A DNA stretch of 63,476 nt from positions 1 through 63,476 of the forward strand of contig MHBK01000073.1 in assembly GCA_001804865.1 (NCBI GenBank), written 5' to 3'. The stretch's first letter is position 1. Each line of letters starts with the position of its first letter. The notes under the pieces were generated by a model. The model did not search any database and was not told the DNA's origin. It saw nothing but the letters and a program-made list of their open reading frames with translations. The position numbers were made by a program, and so were the translations under genes. Of the stretch, positions 1 to 6,979 are shown piece after piece. Origin of the DNA: Lentisphaerae bacterium GWF2_57_35. GTDB lineage: Bacteria; Verrucomicrobiota; Kiritimatiellia; CAIQIC01; GWF2-57-35.

Positions 1-335
1 TAGCTGCTATATTTGGGCGCATAAACATAGCGGCGGATGGACCATTGCGCCTCGTGGATCGGGGAAAGGTCGGGCTCCAAATGACAGGTCAGGTTGGTCG
101 GCATCATGTTCACGGTAAGCGTTCCCGTCGGATGGCAGGTATACGTGTTGGTCGTAAAATACCAGACGTCGACGTTGGCATTTCCTCCGTCCGTTACGGT
201 CACGGAGGTCGGCCCGGAGCGGGCCGCCGTACCGGCCATCGCCAACCGGCTGGTCCCCGCCAGGACCAACAGAATCGCAATGGATATCGTCTTGTACAAG
301 CGCTTGATTAAAAATTGAAGCCATATCGTTTGCAT
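1..335 (-). CDS. Secreted protein, 3' end cut off by the window edge
   Basis: The frame begins with ATG at 335 behind a good Shine-Dalgarno (AAAGGGGG) and runs off the left end with about 111 residues visible. The first roughly 35 residues form a signal peptide (basic start, hydrophobic run, AMA-type cleavage region). The mature part carries SGPTSVTV followed by a segment ending in GTLTVNM and later EAQWSIRRYVY. This resembles the repeat unit of the neighbouring gene at 557-1369 (SGPTSITV, GALRVNL, GARWRI), so the two are probably paralogous secreted proteins with PEGA-like beta modules. Other open frames over this stretch lack the Shine-Dalgarno and the signal peptide. A GGTAACGAA promoter motif lies 55-85 bp upstream, shared with the next two minus-strand genes. 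Function unknown. Confidence 0.7.
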   Translation of the reverse strand, partial: MQTIWLQFLIKRLYKTISIAILLVLAGTSRLAMAGTAARSGPTSVTVTDGGNANVDVWYFTTNTYTCHPTGTLTVNMMPTNLTCHLEPDLSPIHEAQWSIRRYVYAPKYSS

Positions 336-389
336 CGCCCATCCCCCTTTATTTTGCTGCTCTCCAGACAGAAGTCCGTATTTGATGGT

Positions 390-420
390 GATAGTCGCAA
401 TGAATTCGCACTTCGTTACC
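390..420 (-). promoter_or_regulatory. Putative ECF-sigma promoter of the truncated secreted gene
   Basis: Reading the minus strand, GGTAACGAA (420 to 412) is followed after exactly 13 bases by GCGACT (398 to 393). The same two boxes with the same spacing occur at 1419-1446 and 3443-3470. The 17-nt distance from GGTAAC to CGACT fits the usual -35/-10 spacing of ECF sigma promoters. The predicted start lies about 50 nt before the ATG at 335. Confidence 0.7.
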
Positions 421-489
421 ATGAAGCGAAATATCCTGGATGCACGGGCCGGGGAGAGGTCTTGGGCGGCTGTTGAAGGACATAGAAAA

Positions 490-518
490 GGGCCGCGGCC
501 CAGAGAAGGCCGCGGCCC
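490..518 (-). terminator. Rho-independent terminator after the 557-1369 gene
   Basis: GGGCCGCGGCC and GGCCGCGGCCC form a perfect 11-bp stem around a 7-nt loop. Read on the minus strand it is followed by TTTTCT. It sits about 40 bp beyond the stop codon of the minus-strand gene at 557. Confidence 0.75.
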
Positions 519-556
519 GATAGATGGCTCAACGCCAGGTTTATGATCGGTTGCGC

Positions 557-1369
557 TTACGGATTCGAAACGTAGCTTTCCTTCACGCGGGTGGTTTTGC
601 CTACGGTCACATTCACATTCTGATTGGCCGGCGCCTGCCAATTTTCCAGGGGCTTGAACTTGATCTGGTTGGCGCCCATCAACGCCGGAGCAACGGCCCC
701 GCTGTTACGCCAGGTCTCTTCGGAGGAATCCGTTATCAGCGCCCACTGGGCGCCGGCGGCCACCGCCGTTGCCGGCTGCAAGGTCACCGAAACATAGCCG
801 TGATTCGATACCCGCTGATAACCGGCGGTTATCGAGGAGACGGAATACAAAGACACCTCCACGTCTTGCGGAAGCTCCGGCGACCAACCGGGCGCCGTTC
901 GGTATTCCACCGTATATGCCCCGGGCGCCAGCGTAATGACGCCGCTCTTTTCCCAAGCATCCGCTGTCCCCTTAATCCGCCAACGCGCGCCATGTCCTTC
1001 GGCATCCCCCAGATTAACGCGCAAGGCGCCTGTCTCGGGCATGAAATAGTGACAGTCAACGATCATATTTTGATCCGCCACCACCGTAATACTGGTCGGC
1101 CCGGAGCAGGCAACATAGGAATTGGGCTTGAGATAACTGACTCGATAGGTCCCCGGCAGAGTATTCGTCCTGGGTATCCCATTTAAAAACGCCGTGCTGC
1201 CGGATGACCGGTCGCCCAGATAACTCACCTGTAGAGATTGGGGGATTTCCGCGGGGGTTCGGCGAAACGTCACCGAACCCGCCATTGCCGCCCGCTCTTG
1301 ACCCGCCAGAAGCATGGACAATGACGCCATCGCTATGAGCACTCCGTATCGAATCTTACTCGTCTGCAT
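557..1369 (-). CDS. Secreted repeat protein with PEGA-like beta modules
   Basis: A 270-residue protein. ATG at 1369 is preferred over the one at 1399 because GAGGTGAT lies just upstream of 1369. Residues 1-31 form a signal peptide. The rest contains repeated modules of about 75-80 residues. Each has a (G/V)-x-(L/V)-x-V segment, an aromatic-rich (A/Q)W-x-(I/L) segment, an LAPGAYTVEY-type beta turn and a GW..P pair. I see about three copies, two of them clear: GALRVNL to ITAGYQRV, and GYVSVTLQP to the C-terminus. Such modules are common in secreted PVC-group proteins and are probably structural or carbohydrate-facing. No catalytic motif is visible. The gene has its own GGTAACGAA promoter and a strong terminator, so it is likely monocistronic and controlled by the ECF sigma factor encoded at 3496. 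Confidence 0.8.
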   Translation of the reverse strand: MQTSKIRYGVLIAMASLSMLLAGQERAAMAGSVTFRRTPAEIPQSLQVSYLGDRSSGSTAFLNGIPRTNTLPGTYRVSYLKPNSYVACSGPTSITVVADQNMIVDCHYFMPETGALRVNLGDAEGHGARWRIKGTADAWEKSGVITLAPGAYTVEYRTAPGWSPELPQDVEVSLYSVSSITAGYQRVSNHGYVSVTLQPATAVAAGAQWALITDSSEETWRNSGAVAPALMGANQIKFKPLENWQAPANQNVNVTVGKTTRVKESYVSNP

Positions 1370-1418
1370 TACATCACCTCGTTGTTTGTTGCTTTTCATG
1401 TGCGCCTGTTGCAGTAAC

Positions 1419-1446
1419 AGTCGTGAAAAAAAACGGTTTCGTTACC
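1419..1446 (-). promoter_or_regulatory. Putative ECF-sigma promoter of the repeat-protein gene
   Basis: On the minus strand GGTAACGAA (1446-1438), a 13-base spacer and ACGACT (1424-1419) match the motif upstream of both other minus-strand genes of this locus. The spacer contains a T-tract. The leader to the ATG at 1369 would be about 43 nt. Confidence 0.7.
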
Positions 1447-1579
1447 TCGAACGGAAAAAAAACGGCGAGTCTATTTCGGCAGGCGGGCATTTTCTTTGTC
1501 GCGTCGGCTGTGCAAATTCAAACAAAGAAAGTTGGCAGCGAATAGGATAAGCAACGAATAAAGAGCCGGTCCCGCCGCC

Positions 1580-3403
1580 TCAGAAATGCCAGATATTGGA
1601 GAGATAAACCTCGTGAATGGCCACATCCGTTTCCAGGGCCTCCTGGCCGGGGACAAGGCTGCCCATGACGTTCTGGCCCCAGGTGTACCGATAGGCCAAA
1701 TCAATGACGCATTTGACCGGGCCCCGCCCCAAGGTAAGGCCGGCGCCGAGGCTGAGGCTCCAGTATTGATCGGGACGGTCCAGGGCCGGGCGCTCCTCCC
1801 AACCCACGCCGGCTCTCAAGGGAATTTCCGTGGCAGGAAGCATCCAAAGATATTCCGATCCCAGCTTGATGGCCCAACAATCGTCCAGCGAGGATTCGTC
1901 ATGAGGAGCGCCATCGAGCGGATTCACCGCCGGTTCGCCCTCCACCTGAAAGGCAAAATCCGACCAATGGGTGCGGCTCACGTCCAGCATGGTGTAAAAG
2001 TCGTTGTTCCATTTCATCGTCGTTCCCACGGCCCAATGCAGAGGAAAATCGAACTGGACGTCCTTGACGGTCGTTTCGTCGGAGCGGTCCTCCTGCAAGA
2101 TCCGCGTGCCATCCGCATTATAGGTCGTGACCTGATGGCGGATTTGTTTGGTCATCGTCGCGTCCGCGGTCCACGGCAGGTCGAGCGACAGGCCCACATT
2201 GAGAAAGGCCGCCGGCGTCCACAGCAGGCCCCACGTGGTATTCCAGCCAAAGAAGTCGCTGTAATCGTTGTCTTCTTCATAGACCCCCTCGATGCGATAG
2301 CGCGCCGAGCTTTTCGAGAGGTCGTGCTCCGTAAAAGGCTCCACCACGCCCTCTCCTTCGAAAGGCAGATCGTACGGGACCGGCACGCTCCCGCTGGGCT
2401 GAAAGTGCGCGACCCCCTCATAGGTGTAGGAACCGCTGGTTTGACGCCAGGCGTCGACTTCACCCCGCACATGGGAATAACCGGAATATTGGGCTTTCGT
2501 CGTGGAGGAAATCCCGCCGGACCCCAGATAGCCGTCGCGATAAAGATTGAGGGCGGCCCCCAGGGCCAGCCGGTTGTTCAAGTCCACCGCCAGGGCCGGA
2601 CTGAGGGCATCCACTACGCCGCTTTGTTCAAAATCGAGCAAAGACACCACCTCCTGATTCATGAGTTGGCGCAGGGTGGAAGAGGTCTCCGTGGTTAAAT
2701 GCTGTTGCACCGTCATGTCCACATCTTCGGTGTGATACTCCCGCGTCACCGTGTCTTGAAAGGTCCCGGCGCGGGAAGAACCCGAGCCGGAGGCGCGCAG
2801 AAAGGAGGGGCTCGCCGTGAACCGCTGCTCGAAGTCGTAGGCCTCCTGATAATTCATGGAGACCACCCAATTTCTTTGGGCGAAATACAAGGGATACACG
2901 AGGCTGAGATAATTCAAGGCCAGCGAATCGTACCGATCGTCCCCTACGCGAAAGGCCGGATCTTCGGATCGATGGGACTGGGTTTCGTCCTTGAATCGAA
3001 AAACATAAGAAAGCTCCTTGGATTCGAGCTGGGTCAGTCCGCCGGGATTCCACGACGCGGCCGTGGCGTCGTCCGCGAGTGCCGTAAAGGCCCCGGCCAT
3101 GCCCAAGGCGCGCGCTCCGGAACCGCTGGGCAGCGGGGCGGAATACATCGTGGGCGGCAAGAAAGCCTGCGACCGGGGAGGCGGAACGGAGTTGAGATTC
3201 CCGGAGGGCCCCACCGGAGCCACATCGATTTCCACCGGCCCCTTGGGCGTCAGAATGACGATGCGCTCCGCGAGAACGGCTCCGGAAAAAATGGAAAGCA
3301 TCAGCGCCGCCAGCGACCTATAAAGGAGGCTCGTCCTCCACGGGCGGCCCCGTCCCCGCCTCGCGATCGGATTCCTCGTTTTATTGCTTCTACACGCTTG
3401 CAT
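1580..3403 (-). CDS. FadL/OmpP1-type outer-membrane beta-barrel transporter
   Basis: A 607-residue protein with an unusually long basic N-terminus followed by a hydrophobic stretch ending ...FSGAVLAERI, consistent with a signal peptide. Around residues 90-120 is the hallmark of the FadL/OmpP1/TodX family, GSGARALGMAGAFTALADD followed by ATAASWNPGGL. Alternating amphipathic strands continue to a terminal phenylalanine (LSNIWHF), the usual beta-barrel end. Family members move hydrophobic molecules across the outer membrane; the substrate here cannot be told. The gene is divergent from the ECF sigma gene and carries a GGTAACGAA promoter. The ATG at 3403 has no Shine-Dalgarno of its own; the strong AAGGAGG nearby instead serves a 12-codon upstream frame (3428-3390) that overlaps this start, so the true initiation may be coupled. 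Confidence 0.85.
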   Translation of the reverse strand: MQACRSNKTRNPIARRGRGRPWRTSLLYRSLAALMLSIFSGAVLAERIVILTPKGPVEIDVAPVGPSGNLNSVPPPRSQAFLPPTMYSAPLPSGSGARALGMAGAFTALADDATAASWNPGGLTQLESKELSYVFRFKDETQSHRSEDPAFRVGDDRYDSLALNYLSLVYPLYFAQRNWVVSMNYQEAYDFEQRFTASPSFLRASGSGSSRAGTFQDTVTREYHTEDVDMTVQQHLTTETSSTLRQLMNQEVVSLLDFEQSGVVDALSPALAVDLNNRLALGAALNLYRDGYLGSGGISSTTKAQYSGYSHVRGEVDAWRQTSGSYTYEGVAHFQPSGSVPVPYDLPFEGEGVVEPFTEHDLSKSSARYRIEGVYEEDNDYSDFFGWNTTWGLLWTPAAFLNVGLSLDLPWTADATMTKQIRHQVTTYNADGTRILQEDRSDETTVKDVQFDFPLHWAVGTTMKWNNDFYTMLDVSRTHWSDFAFQVEGEPAVNPLDGAPHDESSLDDCWAIKLGSEYLWMLPATEIPLRAGVGWEERPALDRPDQYWSLSLGAGLTLGRGPVKCVIDLAYRYTWGQNVMGSLVPGQEALETDVAIHEVYLSNIWHF

Positions 3404-3442
3404 GGCTTATGACTGTATCGTTTAACATATTCCTCCTTCAGA

Positions 3443-3470
3443 AGTCGCGCACGAATCTTGTTTCGTTACC
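3443..3470 (-). promoter_or_regulatory. Putative ECF-sigma promoter of the FadL-type gene
   Basis: Minus-strand GGTAACGAA (3470-3462), 13-base spacer, GCGACT (3448-3443). This is the third instance of the motif, in the intergenic region shared with the divergent sigma factor gene. No matching motif faces the sigma gene. Confidence 0.7.
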
Positions 3471-3495
3471 GGCTTTCATATATTCTCCGTCTTCG

Positions 3496-4203
3496 ATGAA
3501 TATGGATGGGTCAAGAACTGCCGAGGAAAGCGAGGATCGTTCCGTCTCGCCGGATATCCAGAATCTCGCTGCGGAACAACAGGAAGCCTTGCTCCGCGGA
3601 GACGAGCGCGCCTGGCGGGAATTCCTCGAACTGATCCGCCCGCATCTGCGGCAGATTACCTGCTGGGCTCGCTGGCACTTTGACGAACAAACCCGGGCGG
3701 ATATCCTCCAACTCATCGAATCCGAGCTGCCGGTGGCCCTCCAGCGATACGACCGGCAAAGCGCGCTGCTGACCTTTGTGCGCCGAATCGCCGCCCATAA
3801 GTGCATCGATGAAGTCCGCCGGCAGATTCAACAACGGCAACGCGGACTTCACGACACGCTGGAAACCGAGGAAGACGGCTCGCTGCTCAACCTGGTTCCC
3901 GACAGCCGCGATGAAGCCGATCCTCGCTGGACCATCGAACAGTCCGAGCTTTCGAACATGCTCAAGGACCTTATTCAATCCATCGGCGAGGGCTGCAACA
4001 AACTCCTCACGGCCTTCTATTTTGACCGTCTTTCCTACAAGCAACTGGCTGAATATATGGGCATTTCCGTCAATACCGTCAGCCCTCGCCTTTCCAAGTG
4101 CTACGATAAAATGAGACGGCTGATCGAAGAAAATAAATTACTGAGTAACTATTTTGGCCGCGCCGGCGACTGGAATGACAAGAACGGCGAAGAACATGAA
4201 TAA
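3496..4203 (+). CDS. ECF-type RNA polymerase sigma factor
   Basis: About 235 residues from ATG 3496; an in-frame ATG at 3409 would overlap the divergent promoter and lacks a ribosome site, so the later start is preferred, but neither has a clear Shine-Dalgarno. The middle has a sigma region 2 pattern (DILQLIESELPVALQRYD, then LLTFVRRIAAHKCIDEVRR). The C-terminal third has a region 4 helix-turn-helix (YKQLAEYMGISVNTVSPRLS). There is no region 3 and no extra C-terminal domain. The stop codon overlaps the start of the anti-sigma-like gene. The upstream GGTAACGAA promoters of three neighbouring envelope genes are its likely targets. I infer that it reads envelope state through the downstream membrane proteins. 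Confidence 0.88.
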   Translation: MNMDGSRTAEESEDRSVSPDIQNLAAEQQEALLRGDERAWREFLELIRPHLRQITCWARWHFDEQTRADILQLIESELPVALQRYDRQSALLTFVRRIAAHKCIDEVRRQIQQRQRGLHDTLETEEDGSLLNLVPDSRDEADPRWTIEQSELSNMLKDLIQSIGEGCNKLLTAFYFDRLSYKQLAEYMGISVNTVSPRLSKCYDKMRRLIEENKLLSNYFGRAGDWNDKNGEEHE

Positions 4204-4951
4204 ATTTATTCAAGAACACATCCTCCGATGGATTCATGGCGAGATGCGAGAGGATGAACAAAAAATATTTGCCGAAGCCTTGCGCCAGAATCCAATATTG
4301 GCGCAGGCCGTTGCGAAAGCCCGGCTTTTCGATCGAGATGTCCAGCAATTGACGAATAGTCCGGATCTGCAAAGCGACGCTTATGCGGATCGTTTGCTTT
4401 CACAAATCGACCGGGAGGTCCCCTTGGAGAAGGCGTCTGCGCCAGGAACGGGGATTGCGGAGCTTCTCCCCTCGACCCAGGCCCGCCCATCGTTTCGAAA
4501 AACCGCGCGATGGATTCTGGCCGCCGCCGCTTCATTGGCGGTCCTGCTGGGCCCCGGCTGGCTGAGCTCCCCGTTGGAATGGGCGCCCTCCGAATTCATC
4601 ACCGAATCGGAATACCGGCATCAGGGCTCCGTCGCGCCCAGCAAGACCGCTTCCCCGCAAATGAAGCAATTGGCCCAGGACTTGCAACAGCGCATTCAAT
4701 CCACGTATCGGTCTTCGCAAGGCTGGACCTGGCGGCCTCACAAGGAATGGTCGTTGCGAGTAACCATTCAGACCATCCAAACCCATCGCCTGGCGATCAC
4801 CGTGGTGGCAACCTCGGCCAAGCATCCGGGCCTGGAAAAAGACTGGACCGAATACTATCGCGACATGGACGCCTGCCGCTCCTCGCTGGATTTGTTGGGA
4901 AGCCGTATCGGATCCGACTTAGCGAAAGAGCCGGCCCATGAGAAACCGTGA
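4196..4951 (+). CDS. Probable membrane anti-sigma factor
   Basis: 251 residues. ATG 4196 overlaps the sigma stop (ATGAATAA arrangement), which implies translational coupling. The N-terminal 100 or so residues are cytoplasmic and helical (IQEHILRWIHGEMREDEQ, then a QNPILAQAVAKARLFDRDV segment), resembling anti-sigma N-terminal domains but without the HxxxCxxC zinc motif. One transmembrane helix follows (WILAAAASLAVLLGPGWL, about residues 100-120). The remainder, about 130 residues, would be periplasmic and matches nothing I recognise. Position and topology are the main support for the anti-sigma role. The gene overlaps the next gene by 14 bp, so sensor and lipoprotein are made together. Confidence 0.65.
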   Translation: MNKFIQEHILRWIHGEMREDEQKIFAEALRQNPILAQAVAKARLFDRDVQQLTNSPDLQSDAYADRLLSQIDREVPLEKASAPGTGIAELLPSTQARPSFRKTARWILAAAASLAVLLGPGWLSSPLEWAPSEFITESEYRHQGSVAPSKTASPQMKQLAQDLQQRIQSTYRSSQGWTWRPHKEWSLRVTIQTIQTHRLAITVVATSAKHPGLEKDWTEYYRDMDACRSSLDLLGSRIGSDLAKEPAHEKP

Positions 4952-6965
4952 AACACTCGGAGTCAAGTTTCTGCACCGGCTGGCGTTGCTCGGCGCCGGA
5001 ATGGTTTTTCTTGCATCCTGCGCCTATTCGCCGCCCTCCGAAAAAGCAGCGGAGTCCGATCGCCGTCATACCAACTGGTGGAATTTTTACCGGCGGGGAC
5101 TGGAGGCGTTCGATCGGCGCGATTACGCGCAAGCCCGCGACGATTTCGAAAAGTGCCTGGGACTGAAATCCGGCGCGCGCACCACCTGGGCGAAAGATTC
5201 CTGGAAGGAACGCACCTATGGCCTGCATACCCTGGAGAATTATTTCCCCCATCGGGAATTAGGCGTGTGCTATTACTATTTGGGCGATATGGAGTCCGCG
5301 AAAGCCCAACTGGAATCTTCGCTCCAGCAGGAACCTTCCGGACGGGCAAGACACTACTTCAATCGTGTGAACGCGGCCCGGTTGTCTCTCGTAAATCCGC
5401 CCGGTCCCTCCTTGAATTTGTCGGACAGCTCAACCCCCGTTTGGACCCGGGAACGAATGCGCGTCCTGGCGGGCCGCGCGGACGGCGCCGGATACATTGC
5501 CAATATAACGGTGAACGGACAGCGCCTCTACCGCGAACTGGCGGAACCCCATGCAACTTTTTCCGCGCCCATCCGCCTCCAGGAGGGAGTCAACGATATC
5601 CCCGTGACGGCGGAGGATCTGCTGGGGCGAAAAAATCGACAATCGGCGCACTGGATCGCGGATTGGAAGCCGCCCCAGGTGGTCATTCGCAAGCAGGACC
5701 GGAAAGGAGCGACCCTGGAGCTGTCCGGCATTTGCTACGACAACGGGGAATTGCTTCGGGTCGCCTTGAACCGAGAGCTCGTCCTGGACGCCGCGCCCAC
5801 CTCGGACGTACGCGAAGTCTCCTTCTCGCTATCCGTCGCTCAGGGCGAGCAGGTCTTGTTGCATGCGGAGGATCGGGCGGGCAACCGCTTGGATTACTGG
5901 ATCAAAAGCGATGACTTCTCCACCTCGGCGATGCAACCGCCCGGCATTCTCCTGGCCGCGGAAGGCGCGCCGCCCGGCATCCTGGCCGGCGCCAAGCCTT
6001 CCGCCGGGACCGACGCCCTCCGGCCCGTGCTGCGGATCGCGGGAGCCGGACAAACGCTGTCCATCCTGGGCGACGAGTACTATCTCGATGGAGAAGCCCT
6101 GGACCCGGGAGGCCTGGCGGACATTCAGGTTCAGGGGCAAAGTTGGATGCGCCCGGAAGACCAGGGCGCCATCATTCGGCGATTTGCGGGCCACCTGCCG
6201 GTGAGCGGCACGCAAACCATTCATATCGTCGCCATCGACCTGGCGGGCAATCGCGCCGAAGCCGCCATCGACATCCGGCAGAAACAGCCGGAATACCTGG
6301 ACGAAATCTGGCGTTTGCGAGCCGTGTTTATGCCCTCGCAAACCAAAGAAGACCTGACCTGGGTCAAACCGGAGCAGGTGGACGAAATACTGCTGCTGCG
6401 CGCGCTCGAACCTCCCGTCCGGTTCCGCCTGCTGGCCCGGGGCAACGAATTAAAACGCATCTTGCAGGAACAGGAAATCAGCCTGTCCGATCTATCGGAT
6501 GTCAAAGCGGCCCTTGAAATCGGCAAACTGGCGCCGGCCGAATATGTCCTGGCGTCCTCCCTCTTCAGGAATGGAGACGGACTCACCATTTACCTGCGCG
6601 CAATCGACACGGAGCAACGGCAGGTGCTGTGCAGCATGGATGTTTACAGCGAAGCCAAGCTGGAGGATCTGCGCTACCAACTCGACGGCTTGGTTATGAA
6701 GTTGGAGCAGTTCTTCCCCGTGACCGAAGCCCATATTACGGCTGCGGACCACCAGCGGGCCACCTTGAGCGCCGGCGCCCGGGAAGGCATTCGGAAGGGC
6801 AGCCGCTTCCTGATCGTCAACGACGGCGGCAAAGTGGCCCGGGAAGGCGAACAACCCATTGAACTACGCGTTGAAAGCGCGCAACGCGATTCGAGCCGGG
6901 CCCGCATTCGCCCCGCTCAAGCCTATCGCCAAGTGACCGTCGACAACCGGGTTTATGCGCGATAA
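4938..6965 (+). CDS. TPR lipoprotein with Ig-like region and CsgG-like C-terminal domain
   Basis: 675 residues. The signal peptide ends in a lipobox (FLASCAY), so the protein is probably a lipoprotein. Residues 45-140 look like tetratricopeptide helices (RRGLEAFDRRDYAQARDDFE, later YYLGDMESAKAQLESSL). The central part has beta-sandwich stretches typical of bacterial Ig-like domains (VNGQRLYREL, IRLQEGVNDIPVTAEDL, IRRFAGHLPVSGTQTIHIVA). The last 220 residues hold a CsgG/LpoB-like fold: FRLLARGNELKRILQEQE, then SLSDLSD and LAPAEYVLASSL. The same signature occurs in the caspase-like protein encoded next, so the two probably meet in the periplasm. It is third in the sigma operon. I infer a scaffold or sensor role linking envelope damage to the protease. 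Confidence 0.75.
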   Translation: MRNRETLGVKFLHRLALLGAGMVFLASCAYSPPSEKAAESDRRHTNWWNFYRRGLEAFDRRDYAQARDDFEKCLGLKSGARTTWAKDSWKERTYGLHTLENYFPHRELGVCYYYLGDMESAKAQLESSLQQEPSGRARHYFNRVNAARLSLVNPPGPSLNLSDSSTPVWTRERMRVLAGRADGAGYIANITVNGQRLYRELAEPHATFSAPIRLQEGVNDIPVTAEDLLGRKNRQSAHWIADWKPPQVVIRKQDRKGATLELSGICYDNGELLRVALNRELVLDAAPTSDVREVSFSLSVAQGEQVLLHAEDRAGNRLDYWIKSDDFSTSAMQPPGILLAAEGAPPGILAGAKPSAGTDALRPVLRIAGAGQTLSILGDEYYLDGEALDPGGLADIQVQGQSWMRPEDQGAIIRRFAGHLPVSGTQTIHIVAIDLAGNRAEAAIDIRQKQPEYLDEIWRLRAVFMPSQTKEDLTWVKPEQVDEILLLRALEPPVRFRLLARGNELKRILQEQEISLSDLSDVKAALEIGKLAPAEYVLASSLFRNGDGLTIYLRAIDTEQRQVLCSMDVYSEAKLEDLRYQLDGLVMKLEQFFPVTEAHITAADHQRATLSAGAREGIRKGSRFLIVNDGGKVAREGEQPIELRVESAQRDSSRARIRPAQAYRQVTVDNRVYAR

Positions 6966-6979
6966 CGAAATGGAAGACT

